Positions 33,452 to 44,784 of a stretch of 64,000 nucleotides of DNA are shown in pieces. The notes below the pieces were generated by a model that was not told where the DNA came from, did no database searches, and saw only the letters and a list, made by a program, of their open reading frames with translations. The stretch comes from Gliomastix tumulicola (lineage: Eukaryota; Ascomycota; Sordariomycetes; Hypocreales; Bionectriaceae), in contig BCHX01000007.1 in assembly GCA_001599755.1 (NCBI GenBank), forward strand, positions 2,232,001 through 2,296,000, in the 5' to 3' direction. Made by a program: the position numbers and the translations under genes. Position 1 is the first letter of the stretch; each line of letters begins with the position of its first letter.

Positions 33452-36400
33452 TCACTCACATGTGGAATCCCAAGACGGGAGTCCATGATTTCCAGGTTGT
33501 ATTTTTGCTTAGGGCCTTGTAGTGCATGGGTATCTACAGCATTGCCGCCGATGCGAGTACCAAACAGGCCAATTTGTCAAGGCCGCGTTGCATTTGCGCT
33601 TTGTTATCTTATGGGTGTGCTGCTTTCAGCACCCGGCCGAGGATTTGGACGGACTTTTTTCACATGGACTCTGGGGCTGGAGGCAGAGCATAACTCGCGA
33701 GCTATCTGGCCGACGAATCTTTGGTATTGGTTTGATCGTTACAGGCTTTCTTTCCTTGGTCTATCTGGTGGTTATCATAGATACACTTCGATCGGGTTAA
33801 TGTGTATGTTTTTTTTTCTACTCAGCTGTTTTTGACATGTGAAATGCTTAACGTGTATGGTCTCTGCCTCATACTGCTGCGCAAAGTACTCGCGGGGTGG
33901 TATTCTTCCAGATTTTATACTTGTGACTCCTGGATGTCAAACGTCCCTGTAGGCCAACGCCCTCCCCAAACGTGACCTCGACCTAGGCAGTCCTTCAAAT
34001 TAGAGCAGCCAGTTTCTTGGAAGAGAAAGTCAAGTCGATTCATTCCGACCCCAAGTGCGAGAGGCATATTTGAATCAGCAGACAATTCGCAAGCCCGAGC
34101 CCGAGCCCGAGCCACTAAAAAGGGGAAGGATCCTTTGGTCAACAGCTACCCAGATGGAGGCATCAGCGCGTTGCGGACAGACGCCGAGGGCAGAGTATAG
34201 TTGGCCATATCATCCAGATCAATAGGCTACTTCCAACCTTTGGGGTTTGCAATGATACCATCCGCTCGATCATCCGCGTGTGTGTAGTCACAGATACACC
34301 ATAGGTGCCTCATAATTCACACGGGAATTTACAAGTAGTTCCGATACACACTGACATAAGTCAAGCACGAGTCCCACGGCGACACGACGAATCAGCGTCC
34401 CTGTTGGTGGCAGAAGAGACGGATGCTCACTATGTTCCGAGGGGCTTGTACACAGTAGATATATAGAGCACCGGTATGGCAATGCAATAAGGTATTCTCT
34501 CGGCCGTAGGCGACATTAGCAGTGGTATGTTCGTCGTTGGTTATTTAACTCGATGTCCGTTGGGCTCTAGCATCCCAGGCACAGAGCTAGGTAAAGATTG
34601 CTCCTCTTTTTTATCGGGTCGGAGACACCACGTCAGGCTACCCAGTTCGATCAGGGCGGTGAGAGCATCGAGTTTGGGGAGAGGTTGGTCGGTGACGGGC
34701 ATGGGACGGCCGAGATGTCGGGAAATCGAAGAGGCGCAAGGTACATCGAGCCTGTACATCAACCTGGACACCAACGCTGTAGCAGACGAAACGGGCAGCT
34801 CACCTACCAGCCTTTGGCAGGAGCAGACACCAGTCGCACGGGCACGATCTGATGTCGAGGACGGGAATCTTGGCTGGGCTTCTCGAGTCGCGTGACGAGA
34901 CTGACGCCGCGTTGGGTAAAGGCCCGTTGGTAATCGAAAGACCACAACACGTGTGATGAGCGGGGACGAAGCGTCTGTCCAACTATCGGGAAATTATGGC
35001 GTTCTGGACTGTTGAACAAACGTAGCCATGGCCTGTCGTTAGACTGTGTACCAGGACAGCAGTCGAAACGCAAAGACGCAAGGCCAATGATCGCATGGCA
35101 AGGCGCAGTGCAGCTCGGTCGCGTTGCCCTAGAGGTTGTTCGTCCATGTGGTCGTCTCGAATGGGCGACGGTATCGCGTCGTGGCCGTTGAATGGCCTCC
35201 TCGCGACGCGGTTAGATGTTCAGGCCAGCTGCTGCTGATCCAGGAGCATTCCGCTGGAATTTCCAGAGATGCTTAGTCAGGGCATCGGGCTTCATCGATA
35301 AGATCTATGATAAGATAGCAGCAGAGAAGTCATTTGATGACTGCCCCGCTATAAATAGCAAAATCCCACGCGCGTTCTGAAAATCGCCTCTACGTTTATC
35401 TCAGCACGATTGAACGCCACGCCGACACGTACATGAGGAACTGACACGTCTTCAGACGTATCACCTACAATAAATGGGCTTGCGTGGGATGCAGGAATTC
35501 CAGACTGAAGCAGGTTTCACGAGCACCCGCGCCTTCCGGCCGTCGCCGGCAGCCAGCAGGAACCGAGGCTTAGATCTTGCTCTGCCAGGCGCAAATGCAA
35601 GGGCCCGACTCAAGGCTTTATCATCAGTCAAGTGAGGCGTGAAAGAACGCCGCATGTCGTGTTGCACCAGGTAAGCGAAGGGCGGCGCAAGGCGAGGCTC
35701 TCGTATCGAATGCAGTGCGTCGACTGCACGGAAAATGCCCGTTGGGTCAGACAGAAATGCCGATTAAAACCGATGCTTCCGAGCCGAATTCTCGTGAGGC
35801 GGATTCTGGAAGTTGCGCATGTCACAAGTCGAAATTCCATATTTTGCCCTCCACTCTGGAGATTACCCTAAACGGCAATGCCAGGAAAGCCCGGATGATT
35901 ATGTCTACATCAAGGATGGCTTATGCAGCTCTTGATGTGCTAGTCATGATTCAAAAAAGAAGAAGCCCTCGGATCGAAAAGCAAAACCTCGACAAGAGAT
36001 TTCGATGCTCGGTCATATCCATATTCGTCTGCTGATGGTGGCAGTTCATCGCTGTATCCTTGAGCAACATGAATTCCCAGGGAGATGGTCGTCACAACTC
36101 CACCTGACCCATCCGTAGGGTTGCATGCCGTGAGTCTGACAGAGGCCAGGGGCACAATTTATCTACTCGTCCATCTGGGCAGTGATCTCAGGCCTGATTA
36201 TTTTTATGGGTTGTTGTTCTCTCTTGCCATGGGCTCGAGGCCAACAAGGATGTCGTGGGGTGAAGGTGGCTACGTGTGTCGCGTGTTGGCAAAAATGATC
36301 AACTTAGCTGGCCATGCTTCACTTGGGCCTTGTGACGCAAGCCACGTGAAGCTGGGGGCCGCGTGATGTGTCGCTTCTTTTCACGACTGATATCTTTTTC

Positions 36401-37824
36401 TGGCCCGGGCCAAGCGTCGAGGTTTGCAGCCGCTCGCTTCAGCGCGGCGCATTATCGGCATAATGGAAAAAGGGGGGGGGGGTTGACACTGCCGAAAGCT
36501 GTCATGCCTTCAGGTGCTCAGTCACTGATTCAAACAAGGGCTAGGAGAAACTGTTTGAATTGTGGGCGGTGAGATTCGTCGGCTGTTACTGGAATGGGCT
36601 GGTCATGCGCCGACGGGACGAATCTGGGCTCGGGCACAGCGCAGTGATGCTGTCCCAGGAGGGCATGTCAGGGGGGCTTGGTTTGGATTGGGAACGACGT
36701 TGCACAAATTACCAGTACTGGACGCCGTCCACGTCAATACGACAGGCTGTTCCCGGAGCAAGGGGTTTCAACGTCAGAGCTTACCTTCTCACATGCGACG
36801 CCCAGCGCCAGGGGCCAGCCAACCAGAACGTGAGCTTAGTGATCACACTCTCCCCTGGGGCGGGGCTGTGTCCAGTGAGTGAGCGCCTGACTTGGGTTCC
36901 CTATTGGAGTCATTATGTGTCGGCGGAATAGGTGACTAAGTAACGGGGTAATACAAGGCATCTCCGTGCGCCATCGAAATGCGAGGTTGGCTGCGCGCGG
37001 ACGTGGCCCGCCCGGGGATGATCTCCCCAGGGCAGGGACTGTACCGCATTTCCGGAAGGATGGCTGTCATGAGCACCACCCAATATTTCCCAAAATATTG
37101 GTAAAGCCCCTTTGGCGGCCAGGTTCAGCTCATGATATCACCCGCCCTTCGTTGGACCTTCTGTCTGCATCGCGATCTGCTGCTGAGTACCGAGTATCCC
37201 GAAACACGGCTGCCAGCACAGTGCACTTGAGCTGTTCTAGATTAGACCTGTACCCAAGGGCCGCGTCGGGTCGTGGGGCTGTTCCAGAGATATGAATCTC
37301 ACCGACGAGATCTGCGTTGGCCTCACACAAGCCCATGTTGTACCCGATCATGCGCCAACTATGCTATAATAAGGGGGACAAAACAGCACAGCTCACAAGG
37401 ACAGACCAGGCAGTAATGCCATGTGATACATTGTGAGACATGGTGCCCTTCGAAAATTTTAGCATACAAGATGACCCCAGAGGCTGTCAGAATACGGGGC
37501 GCTTACCGAGAGGGAGACACATTAGGGAGATCCAAAGTCCCAATCCCAATCCAGCGCATCTGTCCAAGGTCAAGCCATTCCCTAAAAAGGATAACACCGA
37601 AGATTCGAACAGTACTCGCAACCGCGGAAATATAATAGCTGGGCGCTCTCATCGGACTGACACCGACCTAACCAAAGGTTTACTAGAGTGTTCTTCGTCG
37701 AGTGATTCATCGATCAGGATTCGCTAAGGCGCCGAGTTAAATACATGTCGCCTGCAGTCGTTCGTTCGATCTCTTTCTCTACTCTCCGCACTGCGACTAC
37801 TGTACTTTGACAGCCAGTATCAAG
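33452..37824. other. 4.4-kb gene desert
   Basis: The longest stretch without a supported gene. Only short overlapping ORFs on both strands (the longest, about 134 codons at 34541-34945 minus, has an equally long antisense partner and no recognisable feature). Visible small elements: a GCCCGA hexamer repeat at about 34092-34112, a G run at about 36473-36482, and the inverted repeat CCAATATTT/AAATATTGG at 37080-37101. A CTATAATAAGG stretch near 37362-37372 may be a distal TATA of the GH3 gene. It could hold a non-coding transcript or a decayed element, but I see no terminal repeats. Confidence 0.45.
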
Positions 37825-40800
37825 ATGGCCTCAGTTAACATCGACGCGGTCATTTTCTCCCTGACCCCGGAGGAGAAGGTTCGTCTGTCCTTTGGCTCGC
37901 GGATGATAAGAGTTCTGGCTGGTGTACTGACTCAAAGAAAGATCTCTCTCCTTTCCGGTTCACAGTTCTCGGGCACGGTAGCGATCAAGGGCAAGGGCGT
38001 TCCCTCCATCGAGGTAAGTCTCGCTGCCCCTGTGAAGTAAGGACGACTAGGGGCTCGGGCTCACATTCCTCGCAGACTGCAGATGGTCCCAACGGCGTGA
38101 GAGCACTCACACTCGAGGGCAGCGTGAAATCAGCATGCTTCCCTGCGGGATGCTGTGTGGCAGCAACTTTCGATGTGGACATTGCGAGGAGGCTCGGTAG
38201 TGCTCTCGCCGAGGAGGCTCGTCACAAGGGTGCCCAGTGCATGCTCGGCCCGACGGTGGGAATTCACCGCCATCCCCTGGGAGGCCGCAACTTCGAAAGC
38301 TTCAGCGAGGATCCTTTCCTCACGGGCAAGGTATCTTCTGGCTTCATCCGGGGCCTGCAAAACCTGGGCGTCTCGGCAACCCTCAAGCACTTCGTCGCAA
38401 ACGAACAGGAGACCGAGAGAACCACCGTCGACGAGACCGTCAGCGAACGCGCGCTGCGTGAGATCTACCTCCGTCCATTCGAGATTGCCGTCCAGGAGGC
38501 TAAACCATGGGCAATGATGACCGGATACAACATTGTCAACGGCGTACACTGCGACTCCAGCAAGTGGCTGCTGCGAGACATCCTCCGCGACGAATGGGGC
38601 TACAAGGGCTTGGTCATGAGCGACTGGGGTGGCACCAACTCTGTGGCGGCTGGCTTGGAAGCCGGGTTGGATCTCGAGATGCCAGGACCCCCTCGAATGC
38701 GCAAGCCCGCCGCTATCCTGGACGCACTCAAGAAGGGTCTCATCTCGGAGGACATCATCGACGAGCGAGTTCGGACTGTTCTTGAGTGGGTTTACAAGCT
38801 CAAGGCGTTCCAGGAGGCCAGCCTGCCGGCCACCGTCGGTGATCGACCTGAGCATCGCGCGCTGATCCGAGAAGCTGGTGCCAAGGGCATGGTTCTCCTG
38901 AAGAACGAGGACGGTGTCCTTCCCCTCACGAAGGAAAAGGTGAAGGGCAAGACGATTGCTATGATTGGTTTCGCCAAGGACGCCTTTGCGCATGGTGGAG
39001 GCAGCGCAAGCGTCAACAGCTACTACACAGTGACGCCCTGGGATGGACTCCGTGCCGCCCTCGGAGATTCAGTCAAGTTTACCTTCGCCAAGGGAGCCCA
39101 CAAAGAGCGTCTTCTCCCGTCGCTCGACAAGCGTAACACCGCCCCTGGAACTGTGGTCGGTCTCGACGGTCAGCCCGGTTTCACACGCAACTTCTACAAC
39201 CCGGGTGAATCCACGCCCTCCTCCGTCACTCACTCATGGACATGCTCGTATTTCACGCCATTCAACAACGACGAGTCCGTGTGGAAGGTCCTGGAGATTG
39301 TAGGCGACTTCACCCCGGCTGAGAGTGGCGACCATTACATGGCTTGCTCTGGCCTTGGCCCAAGCCGCGTCTGGGTCGATGACGACCTGATCTTCGAGCA
39401 GAAGGGCAACTGCTCTGACCCCATGGGATTCATGTTCCTCGCTGCGGTTGAGAAGGAGATTAGGCGCCCATTCGTTGGTGGAAAGAGCTATCGCATTCGC
39501 ATCGTGAGCGACCCGCCTGTCAACATCAGCCTGTCTCAGCTGGAGGGCAAGAGCGGCGTCCGCTTTGGCTTCTCACTCGCATCTGAGCACGATGCTGATC
39601 TTGAGGGAGAGGCTATTGAGGTGGCCAAGGATGCAGACATCGCCATTGTTTGCGCCGGACATGACTCACAGTGGGAGACGGAAGGCCGAGACCAGGACTC
39701 TTTCGACCTGCCGCGAGGCCAGAACTCGCTCATTTCGGCCGTCGCAAGTGTGAACAAGAACACCATCGTGGTCAACTCCACCGGTGTTGCTGTGTCGATG
39801 CCATGGCTCAACGAAGTGAAGGGGCTTGTCCAGGCTTGGTTCGCTGGTCAGGAGTGCGGAAATGCGGTGGCTGACGTTCTCACTGGCGCGGTCAACCCCG
39901 AAGGAAACCTGCCAGTCACCTTCCCCGTCCACATCGAGGATTCGCCTGCCTATGGGAACTTCCCCGGAACCTACGTCAACGGCCAGCTCAAGGTCAAGTA
40001 CGCGGAGGATGTCTTCGTCGGCTATCGCCACTTCGACAAGGCAGCAACCAAGGTTAACTTCCCGTTCGGATTCGGCATATCGTACACCAGCTTTGATCTT
40101 GGCAAGATGCAGGTCCGTCGGAAGACAGATGAGACCTTCGCCGTTGATGTTACCGCACGCAACACTGGTAAGCTGGCCGGCGGTGTGCTTGTGCAGCTGT
40201 ATGTTGGAAACCGCGACATCTCACCCCAGCATCCGAACAAGATCCTGGTCGCGTTCCAGAAGGTCCGCCTGCAGCCGGGCGAGGAGCAGGTCGTCACACT
40301 ATCGGTTGCTGCTCGCGACTTTGCTCACTTTGATGTCCCCACGAGCTCCTGGGTTGTCGAAGAGGGCGAATACACCTTCTCGCTCGGGAGATCCGTGGCT
40401 GACGTCTGCAGCACGGTGGACGTCAAGGTCGGGGCTCACAGGTACAGCACTATTCCGAAGTGGTCGAAGCCGCCTGGCTCGGACAGCCCATTGCTCCCGC
40501 CCACAAAGGAGTCTTACACTGTCGAAACAAAGGAGCGCAACGGCCCGACTTACTCTCGCCGTCTTGCTCTACTTCCTCTTCTTCTTACCATCCCTCTCTT
40601 CGTGCATCTCTTCCAGGGAGGACAAGGACGGGCATCAGATGTGAGGGGACTGGCTGACTTGGATATTGAGAAAGTGATAAGCCAGCTAGAGGTGGGACTG
40701 GGTTTGGACCAAGAACCGGATCTGGATCTGGCGTTGGGAGTGGAGAGCGACGAGACCGAGGAACACAGCGTGTCTAGTCAGCTGGCGGAACTGATTCAGG

Positions 40801-40841
40801 GTGGAAGGAAAATGGCATGGGGCACTCGGCGTCAAGGGTGA
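37825..40841 (+). CDS. GH3 beta-glucosidase with PA14 insert and C-terminal hydrophobic extension
   Basis: Hydrolyses terminal beta-glucosides such as cellobiose. Exons 37825-37878, 37942-38013, 38076-40841; 963 residues, no signal peptide. Order: GH3 N-domain (TADGPNGVR, LGPTVGIHRHPLGGRNFESF, SATLKHFVANEQE, GLVMSDWGGTNS with nucleophile Asp225), a PA14-type insert at about 385-525 inside the GH3 C-domain (GLGPSRVWVDDDLIFEQ), the second half of the C-domain (AGHDSQWETEGRDQDSFDLP, FPFGFGISYTSF), then an FnIII-like domain ending near 835. Unusually, about 115 more residues follow, with a hydrophobic segment at about 870-888 (LALLPLLLTIPLFVHLF) and an acidic tail. Homologues of this intracellular group normally end after FnIII. 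Confidence 0.92.
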
Positions 40842-41850
40842 AGGGGTGCTTGGGAGAAGAGTATTTGCTGATTCGCGTCGCGCGAGGATGGATGACGGGA
40901 AAATGAGTATGATTTGATGATTCAGCGTATATCCCAGGTAATTATGATCTATGGTAGCTTTTCTTTTTATTGAACTATATGATATTCTATGAATTGCGAG
41001 AGATGAGTAGCCAGCGGTCGCTCATCACGGATGTTGCAAGTATGACCGGGGGGGTTTCATTTAACCTACTTCGCCAGCAATTGCGTTCTAATATAGTTTG
41101 CAATTTACCGTAACACTATCACATACGACCATACCCACTAGAAAATACGGGATCCCGTCCGCTCTCCCATAGTCAAGCTGGTGAGGGGCTGATTAGTAGT
41201 TGGGTCGGTGACGACCAGCGAATACCGGCTGTTGTATGTTTTTTTCTTTTTGCTATTCTTTTTTTTTCACAACCCTTGAGCAGTATTCCCGAAAGAGTGT
41301 CTGTTCGTTCGAAGAGGATTATGGAAGATATTAATGATCATGATAAGTGTGCCGATACAGGCAAGCTGCCTTCCTCCATGATATTTAGAGAATCTGGGTT
41401 GAATAACGTCGGCTTCCAGTAGCCCTACCTTAGCATGGACTCTCCTACACATAAGTAGGCATGCGGTGTGGTCTAGACATATGAGGACAGTCACAAAGGC
41501 AATGAGAAAAGAAGCAGCTTCGAAGCGGAGAGGAATCAGCTGGGAGTCTCCGAGCATGCGCTACATGGATGCAGACGTGCACTAAGAAACCGCCTTGGGG
41601 CACCATTACTCAACATGACAACTAACCCAGCAGCTACTTCGAACTGAAGAAGAAAGTAGCTACGCACTGGAGAAGGAAGTAGGACGCGACGCAGTTGCAC
41701 TTACCTTTATCAGTGCAATCATATTGAAATAAAGATATTACCTCGCTCCATGATCTCCTATTATATTTTCTTTCATCACACACACACACACAAAGGTACG
41801 TACATACGGGTACACACACATGCAGATACATATATTAACGCAGCAGCAGC
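40842..41850. other. Intergenic with CA microsatellite
   Basis: About 1 kb downstream of the GH3 gene. No supported gene. Contains a (CA)n tract at about 41777-41792 and CA-rich sequence to 41820. Confidence 0.45.
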
Positions 41851-42048
41851 ATGGCGCTGACCCTCGGGGAGGTGGTGGGGATTGTGCTAGGGGCGACCAG
41901 CCTGACCTCGGTAGGGGTCGGCATCCTGGCGATGGTTCGTCTGGCGGCTCGGGGCCACTGGCGCCGTCACCGGGCAGGCGACTTGGAGATGGGGGACATT
42001 GCATTGGATGATTTGTCCTGTATAACTTCCATATATACGACGTTATAA
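41851..42048 (+). CDS. Possible small membrane protein (65 codons)
   Basis: A 65-codon frame starting at 41851. Residues 5-29 are hydrophobic (GEVVGIVLGATSLTSVGVGI) and are followed by an Arg-rich stretch (RLAARGHWRRHR) and an acidic end, so it would be a single-pass protein with a basic cytosolic flank. Third codon positions are strongly G/C, like real genes here and unlike the AT-rich surroundings. Nothing else supports it, and it could be a remnant or a chance frame; the opposite strand is also open. It ends 68 bp before the stop of the convergent protease. Confidence 0.3.
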   Translation: MALTLGEVVGIVLGATSLTSVGVGILAMVRLAARGHWRRHRAGDLEMGDIALDDLSCITSIYTTL

Positions 42049-42115
42049 TACTAAGACTTAAAGATTATCTGAAAATTCTCAAGACATCAGAAGCCTGCCA
42101 ACATGTGTGACCTGC

Positions 42116-43036
42116 TTATGGGTACTGAGACCTCAGCGATGAAACAGTATCAAGCATCAAATTGCCAGAGCCCCAGCCAGCCCACGCCACAGTCCCTTGG
42201 CCAAACGTGACAGACAAGGTGCCCCAGATATACGGGCCTCCGTCGTCCTGCCAGTGAGGTCCGCCGGACTGTCCGCCCATCGTGTCGGTATCGGTGTAAA
42301 AGGGGCCCGTTGAGTCGCAGTCCCACGGCCGGAAGGACTGGACAGTGTTTCCAGGAGTACGGTAAGGGCGGTTGCCGCTGTCACGGTCTCCGGGGTAGCC
42401 GATATGGTTGAAGATGGCTCGATCCTGCAGTCCTGGATCGGGGAGCTTCACGCCCATGTAGCCTTGCTGGTCGCCCAGGCGATTGTCCAGGATCAGGACC
42501 GCCCAGTCACCCTTCCAACCACAGGGAGTGCCCCATTCGAGGTTTGTGGTGACAGCGAGGGTGACTTGGCCAGAGCCGAGGCGAGGCCCATTGTCGAAGC
42601 TAGGGGCGAAGGTCCCGGACGCGCCTGACACAAGACAGTGCTTGGCCGTCAGGACATGACGGGGCCCAACGAGAGCACCGGAGCAGAACACGCCGTTGGA
42701 CCAGTACAGCTTCCCGACAGTACTGAAGGGATATGCCGTGGAACTGTAAAGGTAGCGGTCGTCGGCGCCGTTGATGTATCGCTTGTCAACATCAACATCG
42801 GCCTCATCATCAGGAATGAAAGGCTCTAGCGCAGAAAGAGTCTCGTTGAATGAGAGATCCTGGAAGTCGATGTAGCGGATCTCTGGGACGATGTCGTCGT
42901 CGGAGAGAACACGGACAAAATCAGGGTCATAGCCGATGGGCTGGCTGTTGATAATGTCCTGGTTATCCAGGCGAGTTACTGGACTGGCCTTGGTGCCGGA
43001 GGCCAGCAGTGCCGTGAGAAAAACGAGAGGGATCAT
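42116..43036 (-). CDS. Secreted trypsin-fold serine protease (V8/glutamyl endopeptidase-like) with propeptide
   Basis: Intronless, 306 residues. Signal peptide 1-17, then an acidic propeptide ending in a dibasic site, Lys85-Arg86 (DVDKR), a Kex2-type processing site; the mature chain would start at YINGADDR. The catalytic triad is readable: His133 in LTAKHC, Asp177 in GDWAVLIL, Ser257 in GGQSGGPHW. Cys128-region and Cys pairs suggest disulfides. The layout, with propeptide and the GQSGGP site, resembles fungal relatives of the bacterial V8-like peptidase group (S1B). Likely an extracellular protease for nutrition or interaction. Upstream, 1.7 kb is free of genes. Confidence 0.9.
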   Translation of the reverse strand: MIPLVFLTALLASGTKASPVTRLDNQDIINSQPIGYDPDFVRVLSDDDIVPEIRYIDFQDLSFNETLSALEPFIPDDEADVDVDKRYINGADDRYLYSSTAYPFSTVGKLYWSNGVFCSGALVGPRHVLTAKHCLVSGASGTFAPSFDNGPRLGSGQVTLAVTTNLEWGTPCGWKGDWAVLILDNRLGDQQGYMGVKLPDPGLQDRAIFNHIGYPGDRDSGNRPYRTPGNTVQSFRPWDCDSTGPFYTDTDTMGGQSGGPHWQDDGGPYIWGTLSVTFGQGTVAWAGWGSGNLMLDTVSSLRSQYP

Positions 43037-44784
43037 GATGAACGTCGTCTAAGGCAGATGCTACGACAGTGATGATTCGTTATGAGCCGTGGTGTAATCG
43101 AGGCGGGCGACCACCTGATTTTATAATTGGAACATCCTGCGAGTCGAGCATCTCCCCCTATACTTCTCTTTAGAGTCGTTCCTCTCACCCGTCTTACGCT
43201 TACATGGTTCCGCCCAGGCTACGGGAGCTAGCCATGACTGATGATGGTTCATGAGCAAAGGGAGCAAGGTCAGCGAACGCTCACGTTGCCCCGATGCAAC
43301 ACAAAGCACCTCCATGGGAAAGGTCATAAGCACAATGTCTGTGGTATCGGCCCTATCTGCGATCAGGATTCTCCCGCAGATGACTTTTCAGTAGGTAGCA
43401 TCGTAGGGTGTGATTGGACGGACCCCGTGCCGCACGCGGCCGCTAAGGTTGCATCAGGGAATGATCAGCTGTTTGGCAGGTTAGGGGTCTTCGGCACATG
43501 CTAGACCGAATACTGCAAGGTAAACTGTCATTCTAGAACAGAGTGAGATGTGCTCTGGGCTGCAGCCGATGTCTTTGCTCACGCTCCTTCGCCTTGCCCA
43601 CGTTATTCTGCTCAATCAGGCAAGTGGTTAGTGTCGGCGAAATTCATATATCCCGTGCGGTCTCGCTGACAATGTTCGTTGCAACGTGTGACGCTCACGC
43701 TTCATAGCTGGTAGCATGAGCTGCCTACTCATGATCAGTTATACTACTTGAGCCATATCCTGTCAGATGTGGCGTGAGAGCTCAGGTCAGAACAGCTTAT
43801 GGTTCGTCTCGAGACCCAATTCTGAAAGCCGGTAAGCCCCCACCTGCTTCTCGCGAACCACTCTCTGAAGTAGAAAGGGAATAGCGGCTCTTACGACCGC
43901 TGCAGTCCTTTGGTACTAAGGACTATCTGGAAGGTCCTGATCAAAAACGCGATTCTTGTGCTCCGAAACAGTTAGTAAGACGAGTCACCTTGTCAGCCTG
44001 TGCCGTACCCAAGCTACGTCGAGAAAAGCTCTTCTCATAGGGCTGTCGGCCTTTGTCACCGCTTCACCACGATCTACATGTTTAACGAGTGTATTATTGT
44101 GCCTGTGTAGCTACGGATGACTTATCCCTAGCGGCACACTGCAATCTCACGTAAGAAAGGTGGTCTGATTGTCAAAGGTGCAATCACATAGACTACTAAT
44201 CCCAGTCTTGGCATCGTGGTCTTGTTCCCGCTTCCCTTTGCGAGAATATCACCCTTTTCTCTTGTACGGTTACGATTTAGAATGTGATGTCAGGAATAGA
44301 AATCACACGAAGAGGTCCTTGAGAAGAGTGCCGTGCAGAATCTCTACTTGGGTTTCTATGAACCCGATCAACTTATTAGCATTAACAGATGAGAAAACTT
44401 CACTGTAGCGTCAAAGCGGCCTAGGTGCTCCATCTTTACCAAGTATATCCCATGGGTGACGGCTGTACTTTTGAATGAGAGAGTTGTTACGCACTCTTCA
44501 GCTTTGGAAGCGGCCTCGAGCTTCTTTGTGCTCACTGTCGATTTCTAGTGCAGGAACGGTTTTAACCGTCAAGAGTCACTAACGGACCAAAAGCTTCAAT
44601 TAAAATCAAATTGCTTATATTTCGCTTCAAGCCAAGTCATATATCCTATATCATATCAAACTATTCATGAGCATGGCCTTTAGTGGTCATCGTAACAACA
44701 TTCAAGAGGCTTCCACCCGGGACTCTAAAACAATCTGCGAGCTCCCTATCATTTGTTGGCACCTCCAAAAACGGACACATTGCT
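43037..44784. other. Intergenic, no gene seen
   Basis: 1.75 kb holding the protease promoter at its left end and the 3' flank of the AAA ATPase gene at its right end. Small ORFs only; no repeats or RNA genes recognised. The last 200 bp are AT-rich. Confidence 0.45.

Noticed and set aside
33522..33800. 92-codon frame with a hydrophobic C-terminus after the small membrane protein gene
   Set aside because: Overlaps another open frame in the probable 3' UTR and has no recognisable family; the hydrophobic end alone is weak evidence.
34527..34945. Overlapping 122- and 134-codon frames on opposite strands in the desert
   Set aside because: Neither has a hydrophobic segment, motif, splice support or clear codon bias; equal openness of both strands suggests chance.
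38130..38993. 287-codon minus-strand frame inside the GH3 gene
   Set aside because: Antisense shadow of the GH3 catalytic domain, which has clear conserved motifs.
39826..40644. 272-codon Ser/Arg-rich plus-strand frame in the GH3 gene
   Set aside because: Frame-shifted reading of the same exon; low-complexity Ser/Arg content is typical of such shadows.
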